A stretch of 64,000 nucleotides of DNA from Kingdonia uniflora (lineage: Eukaryota > Streptophyta > Magnoliopsida > Ranunculales > Circaeasteraceae), in NCBI GenBank assembly GCA_014058105.1, contig JACGCM010001272.1, positions 2,728,001 to 2,792,000 on the forward strand, given 5' to 3'. The translations under genes were made by a program, and so were the position numbers. This document shows, piece after piece, positions 44,536 to 57,400 of this stretch (positions are counted from its first letter, which is position 1; each line of letters begins with the position of its first letter). The notes under the pieces are model-generated. The model did no database searches, was not told the origin of the DNA, and was given only the letters and a program-made list of their open reading frames with translations.

Positions 44536-47500
44536 ATGGCGGGGGCTTATCAGACTCTGACTCTCTGTTTCATGTTGCTCTTCTTCTTCTTGGCTTCCCC
44601 TGTTTGTTGCTCTGCTTCGAATACCTTCACAGTTTCAAGCTTTAGATATTCTAAAACAAAGCTTGACCCCTACAATTGGCGTTATATCAGAGGTGAGTGA
44701 TTATAGTTGGTTTCTGCACACACCCTTTGTCTGCTTTAGCTTATATTTGATCCCGTTTGTATGATTTAGGGGGTTTTGATCACTGGGTAGTGTTCAAAAT
44801 CTCAACTTTTTGTGTAGTTTGGGAGTCTGGGGTAGGATTATTTGCTCTGGGTAGTCAAGATTGTAATTTTTTTGCTAACTAATGAACTATGGGATGATGG
44901 TGATTGATGGTATGAGTTGCAGAGCTCGCATAATCAACAATGGAGGATTTATAAATATAAATTAAGAGAAGGGGAGAAGTTGATTTCTTCATAGACCCTT
45001 TTGTCTAATGTATTTTATGATTGACCCATTGACTTGTACTGATTTTTTCTTCATTATCAATTGGTTTGTATCAAAATTGGGATTGATATTTTAATTCAGC
45101 AATTAATGTGGGTAATCAGTGGGGTAGTGCTTGAAATCGGGTTAATTTTTATATAATTGATCAAATTAGTAAATTATTTAGATTCAATGGGTATTAGGAC
45201 ATAATTATGATGTATTGTAACCCGGTTGACCTGCTTTAGTTTATGCAACAGTTGAATTAAAATATAAAATTACACTATACTTGGATTGTTTTGAATCTGT
45301 TATAACAAGCTCCCTGAATTATGTGTGTTGTTTTATGGCATGGCATGGCATGTTTCAGTTGAGATGCCATCTTGGTTCTCTGCGTTGTACATAAACTTGG
45401 AATCGGATGTGGGCATTGTAAGTACTTTTCTGAATACTTATGAATTCATGTGCTTAATTCATATTTTGTTTTATAAGTACATCTTCTGTTTTACAGAAGT
45501 TTGTATTTCTTTATTTTTATTATGCGATCATGAGTATGTAATTAAAATAATTAATTTTCCCTTTGATGTTGAAGTTAGAACAGCACTTTTCAGTACTTTC
45601 CCTTTCGTAGGTTTAGTCCGAGTTAGGGCATTAAGGGTCTTTGAATAGATCTCTCCTTTCTTGAAAAGGAATAGAATGGTATATCCTACTTTTGTTTTGA
45701 TTTATAATGAAATCTTCTACGATTTTCTTACATGGTCTTTTCACCTTATGTAAATCCTTGTGGCGTGGCTTGTGATTGTCTGTCTAATATGTTAACTACG
45801 CATTGAGTATATTTTGCATGTTTTAGTTGCTTTAAGTGTTGGAGTATATGTCATCATATACTCTATTAGTCCCATATCGGGTACTAAGAAGGCTAGACTT
45901 ATGTTCCCTACCTATATAATGATGCTTAATGTTGCTTGGTTTTAATATAATTAAATCAAAAATCACTCTTAAGTATATGATGACATATACTCCAACATTA
46001 TGTAGTTTGATTTGATCAAGCGTTGTGGTCTACCCATAAGATATTTGTCTCCTCGATTCATGGTTTGCACTATTTGCAGACTAAAGAGAGCATTGGAAAT
46101 CTTACAGAAACTACACTGCCGATGATATGTTTTCGAAATGGTAGTCCTCCTCTTCCGGATGTTTCAAGTGTTTCCTTAAGAGATTTAGGTAATACACACC
46201 TTTGTACCTACTTCTACATGCATTTCTTTAACATAATATCTAGAGCTTATCAAATTATGTCTACAAGCGTCTGATATAATTCATCCAAATTATGTCCACA
46301 AGCGTCTGATAAATCTAGAGCTTATCAAAGTGCTTTCTTGTTGCAGTGTTAAGTCCTCTTTTGAATTCGTCTGTTGGAGGTATACAAGATCTTCCGCGTG
46401 TAGAGCAGTGTCATCTCTTACAGAAAAAGATCATGCTGGCACTGACAAATGAGCAGGTTCATTATTTTACTTTTGATTTTTGGACATGCTCTTAAAAGGT
46501 GTATTCCTGAAGACCACATAAATATTTATTTATGTAATATAAGTTTGGGTAGTTTGTCTTACATTTTATACAATTTGTATGTCAATCTACTCTATTATTA
46601 TTAGAACTGGAGGTTCCATCTCAAAACCAATTGGCAATGAGAGGAGTGAAAAGATGATAAAGAAATTGAATTGGCTGGAATGAATATTATTGATACTAAA
46701 TCGTGTATTTGTACAGGGAGATTTCTAATCATTCCTACAAGTCAGGAATTAGTTACTACATTATAGGTTGTCTAGCTATAAGTCAGGTATTACAATAGGA
46801 AAGCTAATATACACAGATCATCTATTCTTAATATGGAAGATATGAAAGTTTGACTTCCTAACACTCCCCCTCAAGTTGGAGAATGGATATCCTGCACTCC
46901 CAACTTGTGAACCATAGGAACAAAGATCTCTTTCCCCAAGGGCTTGGTCAAGACATTTGCTAGCTAATGTGCAGAATTTACTTATCTTGTAGTCACGGAA
47001 CCATCTTGGATCTTGTCTCTAATGTAATGGCAATCCATCTCAATTTGCCTAGTTCACTCATGAAAAACTGGGTTGGCTGCAATGTGTAAGGCAACCTTGT
47101 TGTCGCAATATAGCAAGGCAGATTCATGATGTGAAAGTCCCAAGTCCCTCAATAGATATCGGAGCCATGTCAACTCACAGCAGGCTCCCGTCATTGCACA
47201 GTATTCCGCCTCGGCGGAAGAGAGTAAAACTGTTCTCTGTCGCTTCGACCTCCAAGATATCAATGAAGGTCCAAGAAAGACATAATAACCCGTAGTAGAT
47301 CTCCTAGTGAGTGGGCAACTTGCCCAATCCGAGTCACAGTAAGCCCTCAACTTGAAATTTCTATTCGAAGAGAAGAATAGGCCTTGGCCAGGTGCACCTT
47401 TTAGATATCGGACAACCCGGAGAGTTGCTTCAATTGAGCCTCCGAAATCCCAACAACTTGGTTTCTGTCTTCTTTAGAAAAGCCCTCGGACACATGATTA

Positions 47501-50500
47501 GCTGCAGGCTTGTTATTGTTGTTGAAACGTCTTGGGCCTGAATTATACTTTGCCTTTAGATGTCCCGCTAGATACCCATGTAGCTCATAACAAGTTTGGA
47601 CCCAATGGCCCAATTCTCCACAGTAGGAACAATGAGGGCATCCTCTTCCAGAGCCAAAAAGACGCATGTCTTGGTCAAATCGGCGTCCTCCACTGAAATT
47701 CTCTGGCGACTTTTCTTGTAATCGAAAATCCTGTGACCCATATGGGCGCTCAGACCTCCCTGTACCCACCGATGGAGCGGGTTTGCTGTTGTTGCTTCGA
47801 ACCGCCATGGCGGCGGCGTTGCCGCCAGAATCACTTGTAGCGTGCGTTGAGCTCAGGAGACGCTGCTTTTCTTCTTTAAAGACGGAGGAATATGCTTGGC
47901 AAACTGAAGGAAGGGGATTCATCAGGAGGATTTGTCCGCGAATAGTACCATTAGAATCATTCAATCCCATCAGAAATTGCATCAATTTTTGTTGATCTTG
48001 TTGTGCCCCATGTACTGCATCGCTGTAGGAAGCTAGTTCATCCCATAGGCCCTTCAATTTTGTGTAATAGGCAGAGACAGAGAGTTGTTATTGCCGAAGA
48101 CAGGCAATATCTCGCTGAATCTCAAAGATGTGAGGTGCATTGCTTTGAGATAATCGCTCACGAAGATCTTCCCAAACTTCATGAACAGTAGAGTAATATA
48201 TCACACTGTCTGAAATTTCTGGACTGAGAGTGTTGACGATCCAGGAGTGGACCATATCATTACACCGAGACCAAGCCGCATAACCTTCAGGATCAGCTTC
48301 TTCTGAAGGGGCTTTGATTGAGCCTTTGACAAAACCTAGCTTGTTTTTGGAATTTAAGGCCAAAGTCAGCCTTTTTCAAGTAGAATAATTGTCTCCATTC
48401 AAGGGTTTGAAAATCAAAACCAAACCCGGATGATCTGAATGATGAGTGAAATAGGGATTTGAGATAGTGTTAGGAACGGCAATTTCCTTGCCAGGGACAG
48501 GAGGCGTTGGTGGTTCTTCATCATTGGCCATGATGGTTGAAAAGGAAAGATGCTACACCAGAGATTACAGTGCAACAATGGGTCAGGATCTTAGTCCTGC
48601 TGACACCATGAAAAGATGAAAGAGAGATTGAATTGGCTGGAATGAATATTATTGATATTAAATCGTGTATTTGTATAGGGAGATTTCTAATCATTCCTAC
48701 AAGTCAGGAATTAGTTACTACATTATAGATTGTCTAGCTATAAGTCAGGTATTACAATAGGAAAGCTAATATACACAGATCATCTATTCTTAATATGGAA
48801 GATATGAAAGTTTGACTTCCCAACAAGGAGTAGCCCCAAGATCTTATATTTTGAGGTGCAAGGCTCTATGTGTTCGATGTGGGACTATATATCTCAACAC
48901 GCCCCCTCACGTGTGGCGTAATTTTGAGCTCAACACGTGGACAAATATTTGGGTGTCGACGTGGAGTAACACGTGGGTCGTTGGGCTCAACATGTGGAAG
49001 AAATGCCCGCTCTCATACCATATCAGAACCGGAGGTTCCATCTCAAAACCAATTGGCAATGAGAGGAGTAGCCCCGGGATCTTATATTTTGAGGTGCAAG
49101 GTGTGTCTGATGTGGGACTATATATCTGAACAATTACCTCTTCGATTTAATCATAATTATCTTTATAAGAGCTGTATAGTAACCTTGCTAACTTAATAGA
49201 CGGTTTAAGTATAGCAAAGGAAAAAATTATAACGCAAGAATTCTCATATAAATAGTGTCTGCACTTATCCAACTTTCTCTTGTTAATTTAAGATGGAACA
49301 AAATAATAAAACCCAATTCTTTTGTCAGATATCTCCAGGAGTCTGGTATGTTGGATTATTTAATGGCATCGGATCTGCAAGAACACAGTCAAAAATGGTA
49401 TGTGTTGTTTACCACTTTTTTCATTCTCCATGTTAGAAAGTAGAAAATGTACAATAATCTTTACATGTGTATTTGTAATCACATATACAATTTTAGTATT
49501 CGTAAATCGTAACTTATAAATAGAGGTCGTTGATACGCATCCCTCGGCCTTTGCTCCATCACTCTCTTTGGTTTAATATTAGCTTTTGCCCATTATTTTG
49601 TTTTTCACAAGTCATTTGTCATCAAGACGATTTTCTGGTGGTTACGCAGATTAATCGAGGATCAACCTTCTCCTTTAGTGCGAATGTAAGTGTGGACGGA
49701 TGCACAACCTCAACAATGTGGGGCCCGTTTTGCAATCAAACAGTTCTTCCATTATCTTGTGCTCAGTCTGATGTCAAAAACAGCCATATAAGAAATCTTC
49801 CAGATGTTGTCAAGTTCAATCAGACTCTAGAGAATATTATTACTTGCCGAAATTATATTGAGACGTCATGCCAAAACCACAGTGAAGAGCAAATATACTT
49901 GTTGGACGTAGCAGGGTCAGCCCAGCTATTGAAGATTATGTTGAAGACACCTGCAAATGAGACAGGGAATGCTGGTATAAATCTTTATACTCGACATGGT
50001 GCAATACCCTCAAGCACTTTGCATGACTATTATACTGATATAAGTACAGCCCCATTAGTTATTAACTCACCGAAGGTTGGCCGTTGGTACTTTGTTACTG
50101 GCCTAAGTAATCAGACAAACGTAAGTGGGGTGATCCAAGAACAGAATATATGTTATTCACTTGATTGGGAAGTACATGAATGTCCTGCTGGAAAGGCTGG
50201 ACCAAATTGTACCTGGGAGAGTTACATGCTTCAGGTGGGACTTTCAGTGCACGTCTTTTCTTTTTGTCTCTCTTTTGTTAAATTTATCTTAGTTTTTTAA
50301 CTTGCTTGTCTTGTTTGTCATCTGCAGACATTTCTTAGGAATGATCAATCCGCTGCTTTTGAGTCTTATTATTTGCCAATTACTGAAAAGATATCTTTAG
50401 AGTCGGCTTCTTTCCTTCTAAATCCCCTTTTGAGCAACTTTTCACTTGGGAACAAGTCAGATACCAGCTGGACTTATTTTCTTCTCGACATTCCTCGCGG

Positions 50501-53500
50501 TGCAGCAGGAATAAACATACACATTCAGCTGAATTCTGATGCAAAATTAAATTATGGTATTTATTCCAGATTTGGTGGATTACCATCTAGGGATTTTTGG
50601 GACTACTATTATGAAAACAGCACAAGTAGTAGCAATGACTCCTTGTTTTTCAAATTGGATGATTCAAGTGAGAAAAGTATCAGTTTTTATATTTTGTATG
50701 CTAAAGAAGGAACTTGGGGTTTTGGATTGAGGCATCCTGTTCCAACTGGCAGTCCTTCAAAATCCGGAACTAAAATGTTTGTTGCAACTGAGAGATGCCA
50801 TAGAGGATGTTCAGGACATGGGTCGTGTAAGTATGCAGTCGATGCAAGTGGATTAACATCATACAGGTTGAGATGCTCCCTATTTATTTTATTTTCTGAA
50901 TAACTTATTTTGTTATTATTAGTCTTGTTATTATCTATCCGATGAAATTCTAGTTATCTTGACAATTTTGTATTCACAGCTACTGCTGGTGTGATCGGAA
51001 CCATGGAGGATTTGATTGCAGCATTGAAATTGTATCGCACAAAGGTAATTCTCAATTTAGTTCATTCTTTGAATGGAGTCCAACTTTTATTGTGTAACAT
51101 GTCCAAAGTGTAATCCTCGTATGGCTTGGCTAGAAATATGCCGCTTGTGACACTCTTAGGAATAGATTCTGTTTGGTGTTTTGTTAGTCTGAGCGTATAT
51201 CATCCTAAATTTGTTGATGAAGATAAGGATTCAATGATACTTTGTAGGGATTTAACTCAATCCAATTTTCATGGGACGGGTTAGGGCCTGTCCCTTTGCT
51301 ACTTCGTGTTGAGCTGAATTGTCCACCTTATCTTAAATGCTAAGTTTTAGTTAACTAATGGGGAAAACGCTGCTCTCTGTCCTATACTTTATATTTAAAA
51401 TCTAACTCAACAGTTAAGTAAAACTGCATAACATTGACACGGATATACGCGTGTCGGTGTCTGGTACGGGTACGGGGTGTCTGACACAGTCAAAAAAAGA
51501 TAAGTACCTTGTAATTTGTGTTGGACACGCGTGTCTGGGTGTCAATGTCATGTGTTGTGTCGATGTTACATAATGTGATGTGAATCGTCATCTAATGGTT
51601 GTTCTCACCGTCAAAGAATTATTTTTGTTTATGCTCTTTTGATTTAAGCCTCGCCATTGCTGGAGATGCTAAGTAGAATTTAGGGACTTGCTTGTTTAAC
51701 CAACACAAGGTTAAAAACGAATTTTCCCCAATTTTAATAGATTTCTATTTAGATTAGAATTAGGGTTGCTAATTTAAATTCCCCATGTGTTCTATAATAG
51801 GGGAGGTCGAGGTTATTTGTTCTTCAGTTGTTTAGGTTGTCTGAGTTGATTATTGAATCAAAAGTTTAGTTTAGTTTAATTTGAGTTTATTTTGTTTTTA
51901 AAGTTTAGAAGAAAAAACCCTAATGAGATTAGGTTAGTGTTAAACATAACATGATCTTGCTTCCGCGTCGTGTGTTTACATTATAATGTAGTAGCTAAAA
52001 GTTGATAATATGTAGCTATGTCGTTTAAGGCATAGGTGCGCCTTTTTAACCTTTCCATTATGTTGGGATTAGTTTATCATCTAATATAAGTAAGCTCTAT
52101 TGAAAACTAATGCAGGGCATATATGGCAGTCAGCTGCTCTTATTGCATCAAATGCAGCAGCTATACTTCCTGCATTTTGGGCTCTTCGGCAAAAGGTTAG
52201 GTTCGATTACTATTGCATCAAATAGCTTCTAATTGTCCCACTAGCATCTGGAGAGGCTTTTATACAAAGGTAATATTCACAAGATTTATGGTTTTATATT
52301 TTTGCTGCGTAGGCCTTTGCAGAATGGGTTCTGTTCACCGCTAGTGGAATTTCAAGTGGACTATATCATGCATGTGATGTGGGCACCTGGTGTGCTCTCT
52401 CTTTTCAGACCTTACAGGTTTGTGCTTTCTTCTTTTAGGTTCTATTATTACTTTCTATCGGTAGGATTGGTTAGCAAATGCTCTTTTATGATTTATAGTG
52501 CATGGAAAAAAAAAAACACTAACTGAGTGCGAATCACGTTATTATTGACAAGTTAACTTATTTCATCAGTTTATGGACTTCTGGCTTTCTTTCATGGCGG
52601 TAGTGAGCACCTTTATATACTTAGCTACTGTTGATGAAGCTACCAAAAGGGTGATTCATACTACTGTCTCAATTCTTACAGCTCTAATGGCTATATCTGG
52701 AGCAACCAGGTACTACAGGAGATGGGGAGAGTTTATTTTTCTTTTATAGTTTGTGCTGAAAATCTAATTTCTGTTCATATCACTATGCAAGCTTAAACAT
52801 CTTAAGAAATGTCTTGCCCTGTCAGTGAGATGTTTCAGCATAATATAAACTTAAGCCAAGAACCATATATTGAGGACATTGAGTGTCAGTAAGAGACAGA
52901 AATTTTCACTTTTCTAGAGTGGTTTGAATTAACTTCCCGTAACTTTGCAGGTCTAGCAATATTGTTCTTGTTATAGCCATTGGAACTTCAGGTCTTCTTA
53001 TTTGCTGGATGATAGAGTTCTCTTCTTCACTTAAATCGGTCTCTTGTTCAACACAGATATCTTTAAATGTGCATGAAAGGTTGTTCCTTTATCCTATCAA
53101 AAATTTGTAAATATTTACGGATGATTTATCTCTGTTACAGTTACAATTTTAAGAAATCTAAAGAGTGTGAACTTTTGTTTGTATGTTGCAGGTGGCAGAA
53201 GATTAGAAAATTGTTTTCCAATCTAATTAAGACAATACGGGATTTTTTCCGTTGGGGTTTTGTGGTAGCGGGATTCATTGCATTATCCATGGCTGCAATA
53301 AGCTGGAACATGGAATCAAGTAAAAACTACTGGATTTCGCACAGGTACGACAACTGACAACAAAAATAAAACTTTATTTCTCTCTGTCTCTACTTATTTA
53401 TGTATTCTTGCTTTTGCAGCCTGTGGCATATCAGCATATACACATCTTCCTTCTTCTTCCTTTGCTCAAAAAGAAAAGCAGTAAATGGGGATAGACAGGA

Positions 53501-53558
53501 AGTCCCACATACACCATACGAGTTGACACGGCAGGATTCGTTACCCAGAGGTGCATAG
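44536..53558 (+). CDS. TMEM8-like membrane protein (CREST family), 14 exons
   Basis: Coding exons: 44536-44692, 45359-45417, 46080-46188, 46347-46456, 49329-49397, 49650-50234, 50328-50866, 50980-51044, 52116-52195, 52313-52417, 52570-52709, 52951-53079, 53192-53344, 53420-53558. They total 2,439 bases in one unbroken frame, 812 residues plus TAG, with GT-AG borders throughout. A signal peptide (to about residue 27, ending CCSAS) leads to a Cys-containing lumenal region. An EGF-like module follows (CHRGCSGHGSC, WCDRNHGGFDC, about 517-560), then about seven membrane segments of the TMEM8/DUF3522 type. CREST-superfamily polar residues are present: Ser602, YHACD (His610, Asp613), FMDFW (Asp629) and WHISIY (His770). 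The human relative PGAP6 is a GPI-specific phospholipase; activity of plant members is not established. The gene looks functional despite transposons in its introns. Confidence 0.93.
45837..45997. mobile_element. Solo-LTR-like insert in intron 2 of the TMEM8 gene
   Basis: 161 bp starting TGTTGGAGTATATGTCATC and ending with its perfect inverted complement (26 bases in all), with TG...CA ends and a TATA-like CCTATATAATGA inside. The flanks TTAAG and TTATG differ at one base of five, consistent with an old 5-bp duplication. Solo LTR of a short retrotransposon is preferred; a MITE is the alternative. Confidence 0.6.
46603..46646 (+). repeat. Older repeat unit split by copia
   Basis: AGGTTCCATCTCAAAACCAA and the following bases up to GAGGAG recur at 49,028-49,070. 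The unit continues at 48,826 on the other side of the copia element, which shows the order of insertion. Confidence 0.75.
46647..46863 (-). repeat. Left (3') LTR
   Basis: 217 bp, TG...CA on the plus strand; pairs with 48,609-48,825. Confidence 0.92.
47054..48540 (-). pseudogene. Copia gag joined to RNase H remnant
   Basis: The minus strand starts MANDEEPPTPPVPGKEIAV near 48,530. It gives gag (PLNGDNYST, then LALNSKNKLGFVKGSIKAPS, IVNTLSPEISDSVIYYST and YYTKLKGLWDELASYSDA) and a zinc knuckle (HCSYCGELGHWVQTC). At about 47,400 it passes directly into RNase H (YCDSDWASCPLTRRSTTGYY, LSSAEAEYCAMT, YCDNKVALHIAANP). Protease, integrase and reverse transcriptase are absent, deleted between gag and RNase H. 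Three or more stops occur. It could move only with help in trans. Confidence 0.88.
48609..48825 (-). repeat. Right (5') LTR
   Basis: 217 bp; followed by target duplication AGGAG. Confidence 0.92.
48826..49130 (+). repeat. Repeated LTR-like units in intron 4
   Basis: A unit of about 110 bases (GGAGTAGCCCC, GATCTTATATTTTGAGGTGC, ATGTGGGACTATATATCT) occurs at 48,827-48,897 and again at 49,062-49,130. The spacer contains CGCCCCCTCACGTG and ends ATATCAGAACCGG, like a primer-binding site. This looks like remains of a short LTR retrotransposon into which the copia inserted. Confidence 0.6.
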
Positions 53559-54454
53559 ACAATAGGAAGAACAGGAATTAGACAAAGTGGGATTGTCAAT
53601 CATTAAGATCGAGGAATGGTAGCCAACCTTTTTATACTTACAACACTTAGATACAACAGGAAGAAGACGGATCATTAGAATCCTTTAGCCATGTAAATAC
53701 TTAGAGAAGCTAGTAAATTATCATTTTTGAATGCTTCAGTTAGAAGTCACATGCACTGATGATTTTTTATATAATTTTCATTAATGAAAAGTATTTATTC
53801 TCGATAAAGGTTGATCCGTTCATGATATAGATGATAGATCCTTTGATAAGAAATTTTCCTGGTTTCCATTTCAATGATTATATCATATTTTTGTAGATAG
53901 TGTTCAGTTGCTTATTAAATCCGACTGGAAGAACAAGTTCCCCAGAACGTTTAAGCGGACTCCTAACCTTTGGAGAGTAGCAGTGTTGCCGAGTGCTACG
54001 CTGTTTTCAGAGAAATTTGTTGAAGTGCAGGGGTAATTCAAAAGCTGATCAGTTTGTTCAGTCACTTGAATGCAAATACAGGGTAATCATATCCTTTTGC
54101 TCGCGGCTGTTTTAATTAATTTCTACATTGTAAAGCAATCCACCATTGTTTAAGGGTGAGGAAGACTTCCAACACTGAAGCTATATAAAATTCTTTTCTA
54201 AATGTACACAGTATTTCCAAACACTGGAAATAATCGCACTTCACTCCAACACTATAAAACCTTTGCAGGTCAAAACCACCTTTTTTCAAAATAATGGCGC
54301 TTCACTGTGATCTTAGACAACTCTCGTCAGCTTCACAGGGAAATTCCACTTGACCAAACCCAGTTACTTCATTTGCCAACCTTTGATCTTTGGTAAATAA
54401 AAGATCTTCACTGTATATGAACTCCAAAAACACTTTAAATGATGCAGAATGTAC
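53559..54454. other. Shared 3' region of two convergent genes
   Basis: The plus-strand gene stops at 53,558 and the minus-strand gene at 54,455. No coding frame was recognised between them. The stretch must hold both 3' UTRs and polyadenylation sites; AT-rich blocks near 53,760-53,800 are candidates for the plus-strand gene. Confidence 0.6.
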
Positions 54455-57400
54455 TTATTCTTCTCTGATAAAAGGAGACTTGCGAGAATGAGAGTTGAGC
54501 GAATATAAATCTGAAGCTGATAGCTCTTTGTAATCCTTACGGATACTCCAAAGGATCTCTGCACACCTTCTCATGCTTGGCCGACTGTGTCTGGTTGGAG
54601 CCAAACATTGCAAGGATAGCTCCAGAATCTTTTCTAAGACTAGGTTTGTTGCTGCAGACCGCTGTAGCCTTGGATCCAATGTTAGAATTGCATTTCCATC
54701 ATTGAACATTTTCATTGCCTGCATGCACACGAATGATATTGTATTAAATTAACACTCGTAATCTACCAGAGAAGTTCCCTTATATAAAGCGAAGGAGTAA
54801 ACATCACTTTTTTTTAAACATCCATATTTGGTATTGGTTTCATTTTGTGTCTAGAATAGGTGTCAACACTATCTCGTGGTTAGTCATTGTCAGAGAGTGC
54901 ACGTGGAGCGACTACAGCTGGAGTGACACTGAACAGGTACGTTGGTTTGTATCTCTTCGCTCCAAAACTCAAGCCCGTAAGTATTTTACAAAAGTTCAAA
55001 AAGAAATTATGTTTTTTGAAGAAAATAGGTTTATGTTCGAACAAGCTTTTTGTTCTTGTTCGAATAGATTATTTGCTCTGTTCGAATAGAAATGTCTATT
55101 CGAACGGACTTTTTTCTCTGTTCGAATAGATTACTCATACCACTATTTATTTGAATAAAATCTTTGTTTCTGTTCGAATAGACTATTTCTCTATTCGAAC
55201 AGAGCGGGTTTGCAGTTTTCTTATAAAAGACATTATTTCTTTTTATGTTTTTCACCTCTTCCAAAACCAACTTTTTTAGGGCTTGAGATTTTAGAGAGAA
55301 TAGAGATTTCAACAAGCGATTTAATGCGAAGTAAAACTCAAATTGAATCAATCGAAGAATTAGAAAACCTAATCTTGATTTGAAAAGCTTGTAAGTTTCA
55401 AACTTGGATGTTTTGACGGGAGATTGAAAGAAGGCGTTGCGAGAGCGAGGAATCGATTGCAAGGAGTTTGATTAGAAGAGGGGTAACCACGGGATGTGCT
55501 TATCAAGTCTGTAAATAATTGAATTCTTGTAATTTTATTTCAATATTGGATTGGTTAGTTGTCGGGGGATTCGGCAGCGACCTGTGAGTTTTTCTTTTGA
55601 GAAAAGTTTCCCACAGGGTTAAAATTGTTTGTTCTTGTGCTTGATTTACTTTTGTTTGCTGTCACTAGATAATTGAATCAACTTGAATTAGGCTAGGGTT
55701 AGACCTTTAATTCAAAAAAATTGGACCTAAATTAATCGAAATTGATTAATCTTAAGTAATTAGAAATTTTAATTGGTATCAGAGCAGACACGCTTCGAGG
55801 TTTAACAACTTGAGCATGGATCCTGACTCGGTCGCTTGAGAATAATGGATTTTGAGAAGTTTGGAGGTCCTGTAAATCGTCCACCACTCTTTGATGGCAA
55901 AAATTATCCATACTGAAAAGTTCGAATGGTTGCATTCTTGCAATCAATCGGGGAAGATGTATGGATTGCCATTAATGATGTATGGAAGCACCCTACCGTG
56001 ATGCAAGGTCCACCAGGTAGTGCTATAGAGGTCCTTAAGCCTAGAAACTAATTGTCAAAGGAAGAAAAGGATGATGCCAATTATAACTCTAAAGTCTGCA
56101 ATATTATCTTTATGGCTGTAAGTCAAAGTGAGTTTCGACATATCTCTACTTGTACTACTTCGAAAGAAGCTTCGGACATTCTAGTTCGAACTCATGAAGG
56201 CGATGATACAGTTAAAGAAAGCAAGCTACAAATGCTTACTTCGTAATTTGAGAATATTCGAATGAATGAAAATGAACCATTTGATGAATTCTATGCGAGA
56301 CTAAGTGATATTGCAAACACTAGTGCCGCATTAGGAACAGCTTATTCTGATGTCCAAATTGTTCGCAAAGTTCTAAGATCTCTTCCTAAGAGCTTTAGAT
56401 CCAGACACGATGTTATCGAGGAAGCTCATGATCTTAAGAAAATGAAACTATATACATTAGCTGGAAAGTTACGAACATTTGAACTCGAGATGAAAATGGA
56501 AAACACTAAGACGAACAAGAGTGTAGCTTTTAAATCTTCATCTTACTTTTCTTCTTCTAAAAGTACCAAAGATGTTGATCACCCATATATCTCAGATGAT
56601 GATGAGAGTTCGGATATAGATTCAACAATTTCAAAAAATCTTGAAAAAAATATCAATTTCAAAAATAAGGGAAATCGGTGAACTATAAGCCATAAACTCG
56701 TGATCGGGTCAAATCTTATAATCGGTAGACCAACAATGACACTGACCTAAGTCAAGTTGAATGTTATAAGTGTCACAAGTTTGGTCATTATGCACACAGT
56801 TGTCCCAATAAGAAATCTAGAATAATCATAAAGTTATGAATATTAGTGGTACTTGGGATGATAGTGATGATCAAAATAATAACAATGAGGATCATCCCCA
56901 AGTAGTTGAGAATGGGCAATATTATGCATATCCTGCCTTTTTAAATTGTAATAATGATAACTCTGACATTTTCAAACTTGAGAATTCTATTGAAAATCAA
57001 AGCGATCATGAAAATAATGAATTTGAGGACCTGAATCTTGAAGACTTGTATGCTCTGACATTTGTGAAGTGTATGATTTTAGAAAAAGAAGTTCATGATG
57101 CTAAGGAGAAAATGAAATCAACTTTAGACGAACTACATAAGGCTAAGCTTGATTTAGTTTTATCTCAGCAAAAACTTGAAAATTTTTGTAATAGAGCAAA
57201 AAATATTGATAAGATGTTATGCATGGGGAAACGGATATTGGCACATAGTGGTCTAGGATATGAGGAACATCTCTCTAATGCCAAGACTCCTCAAGTCACG
57301 AAATTCGTCAAAGCAATTGCTACTATATCATTCCCCAAACATAATGTAATATCCTTCATTTGTAATCAAGCCAAAAGGTTCTCGTACTCTCAGATTTATT

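Larger units (their letters stand above)
46647..48825 (-). mobile_element. Internally deleted copia in intron 4 of the TMEM8 gene
   Basis: The 2,179-bp element has two 217-bp LTRs (46,647-46,863 and 48,609-48,825), about 96% identical by eye, and a perfect 5-bp duplication AGGAG (46,642-46,646 and 48,826-48,830). On the minus strand a TGGTGTCAGCAGG primer-site-like sequence follows the right LTR, and a polypurine tract (TTGAGGGGGAGTG) precedes the left one. Coding remnants are gag and the end of RNase H only. High LTR identity suggests recent insertion. It is spliced out with the 2.9-kb intron. Confidence 0.93.

Noticed and set aside
47666..47995. Plus-strand 109-residue open frame
   Set aside because: Antisense of the copia gag zinc-knuckle region.
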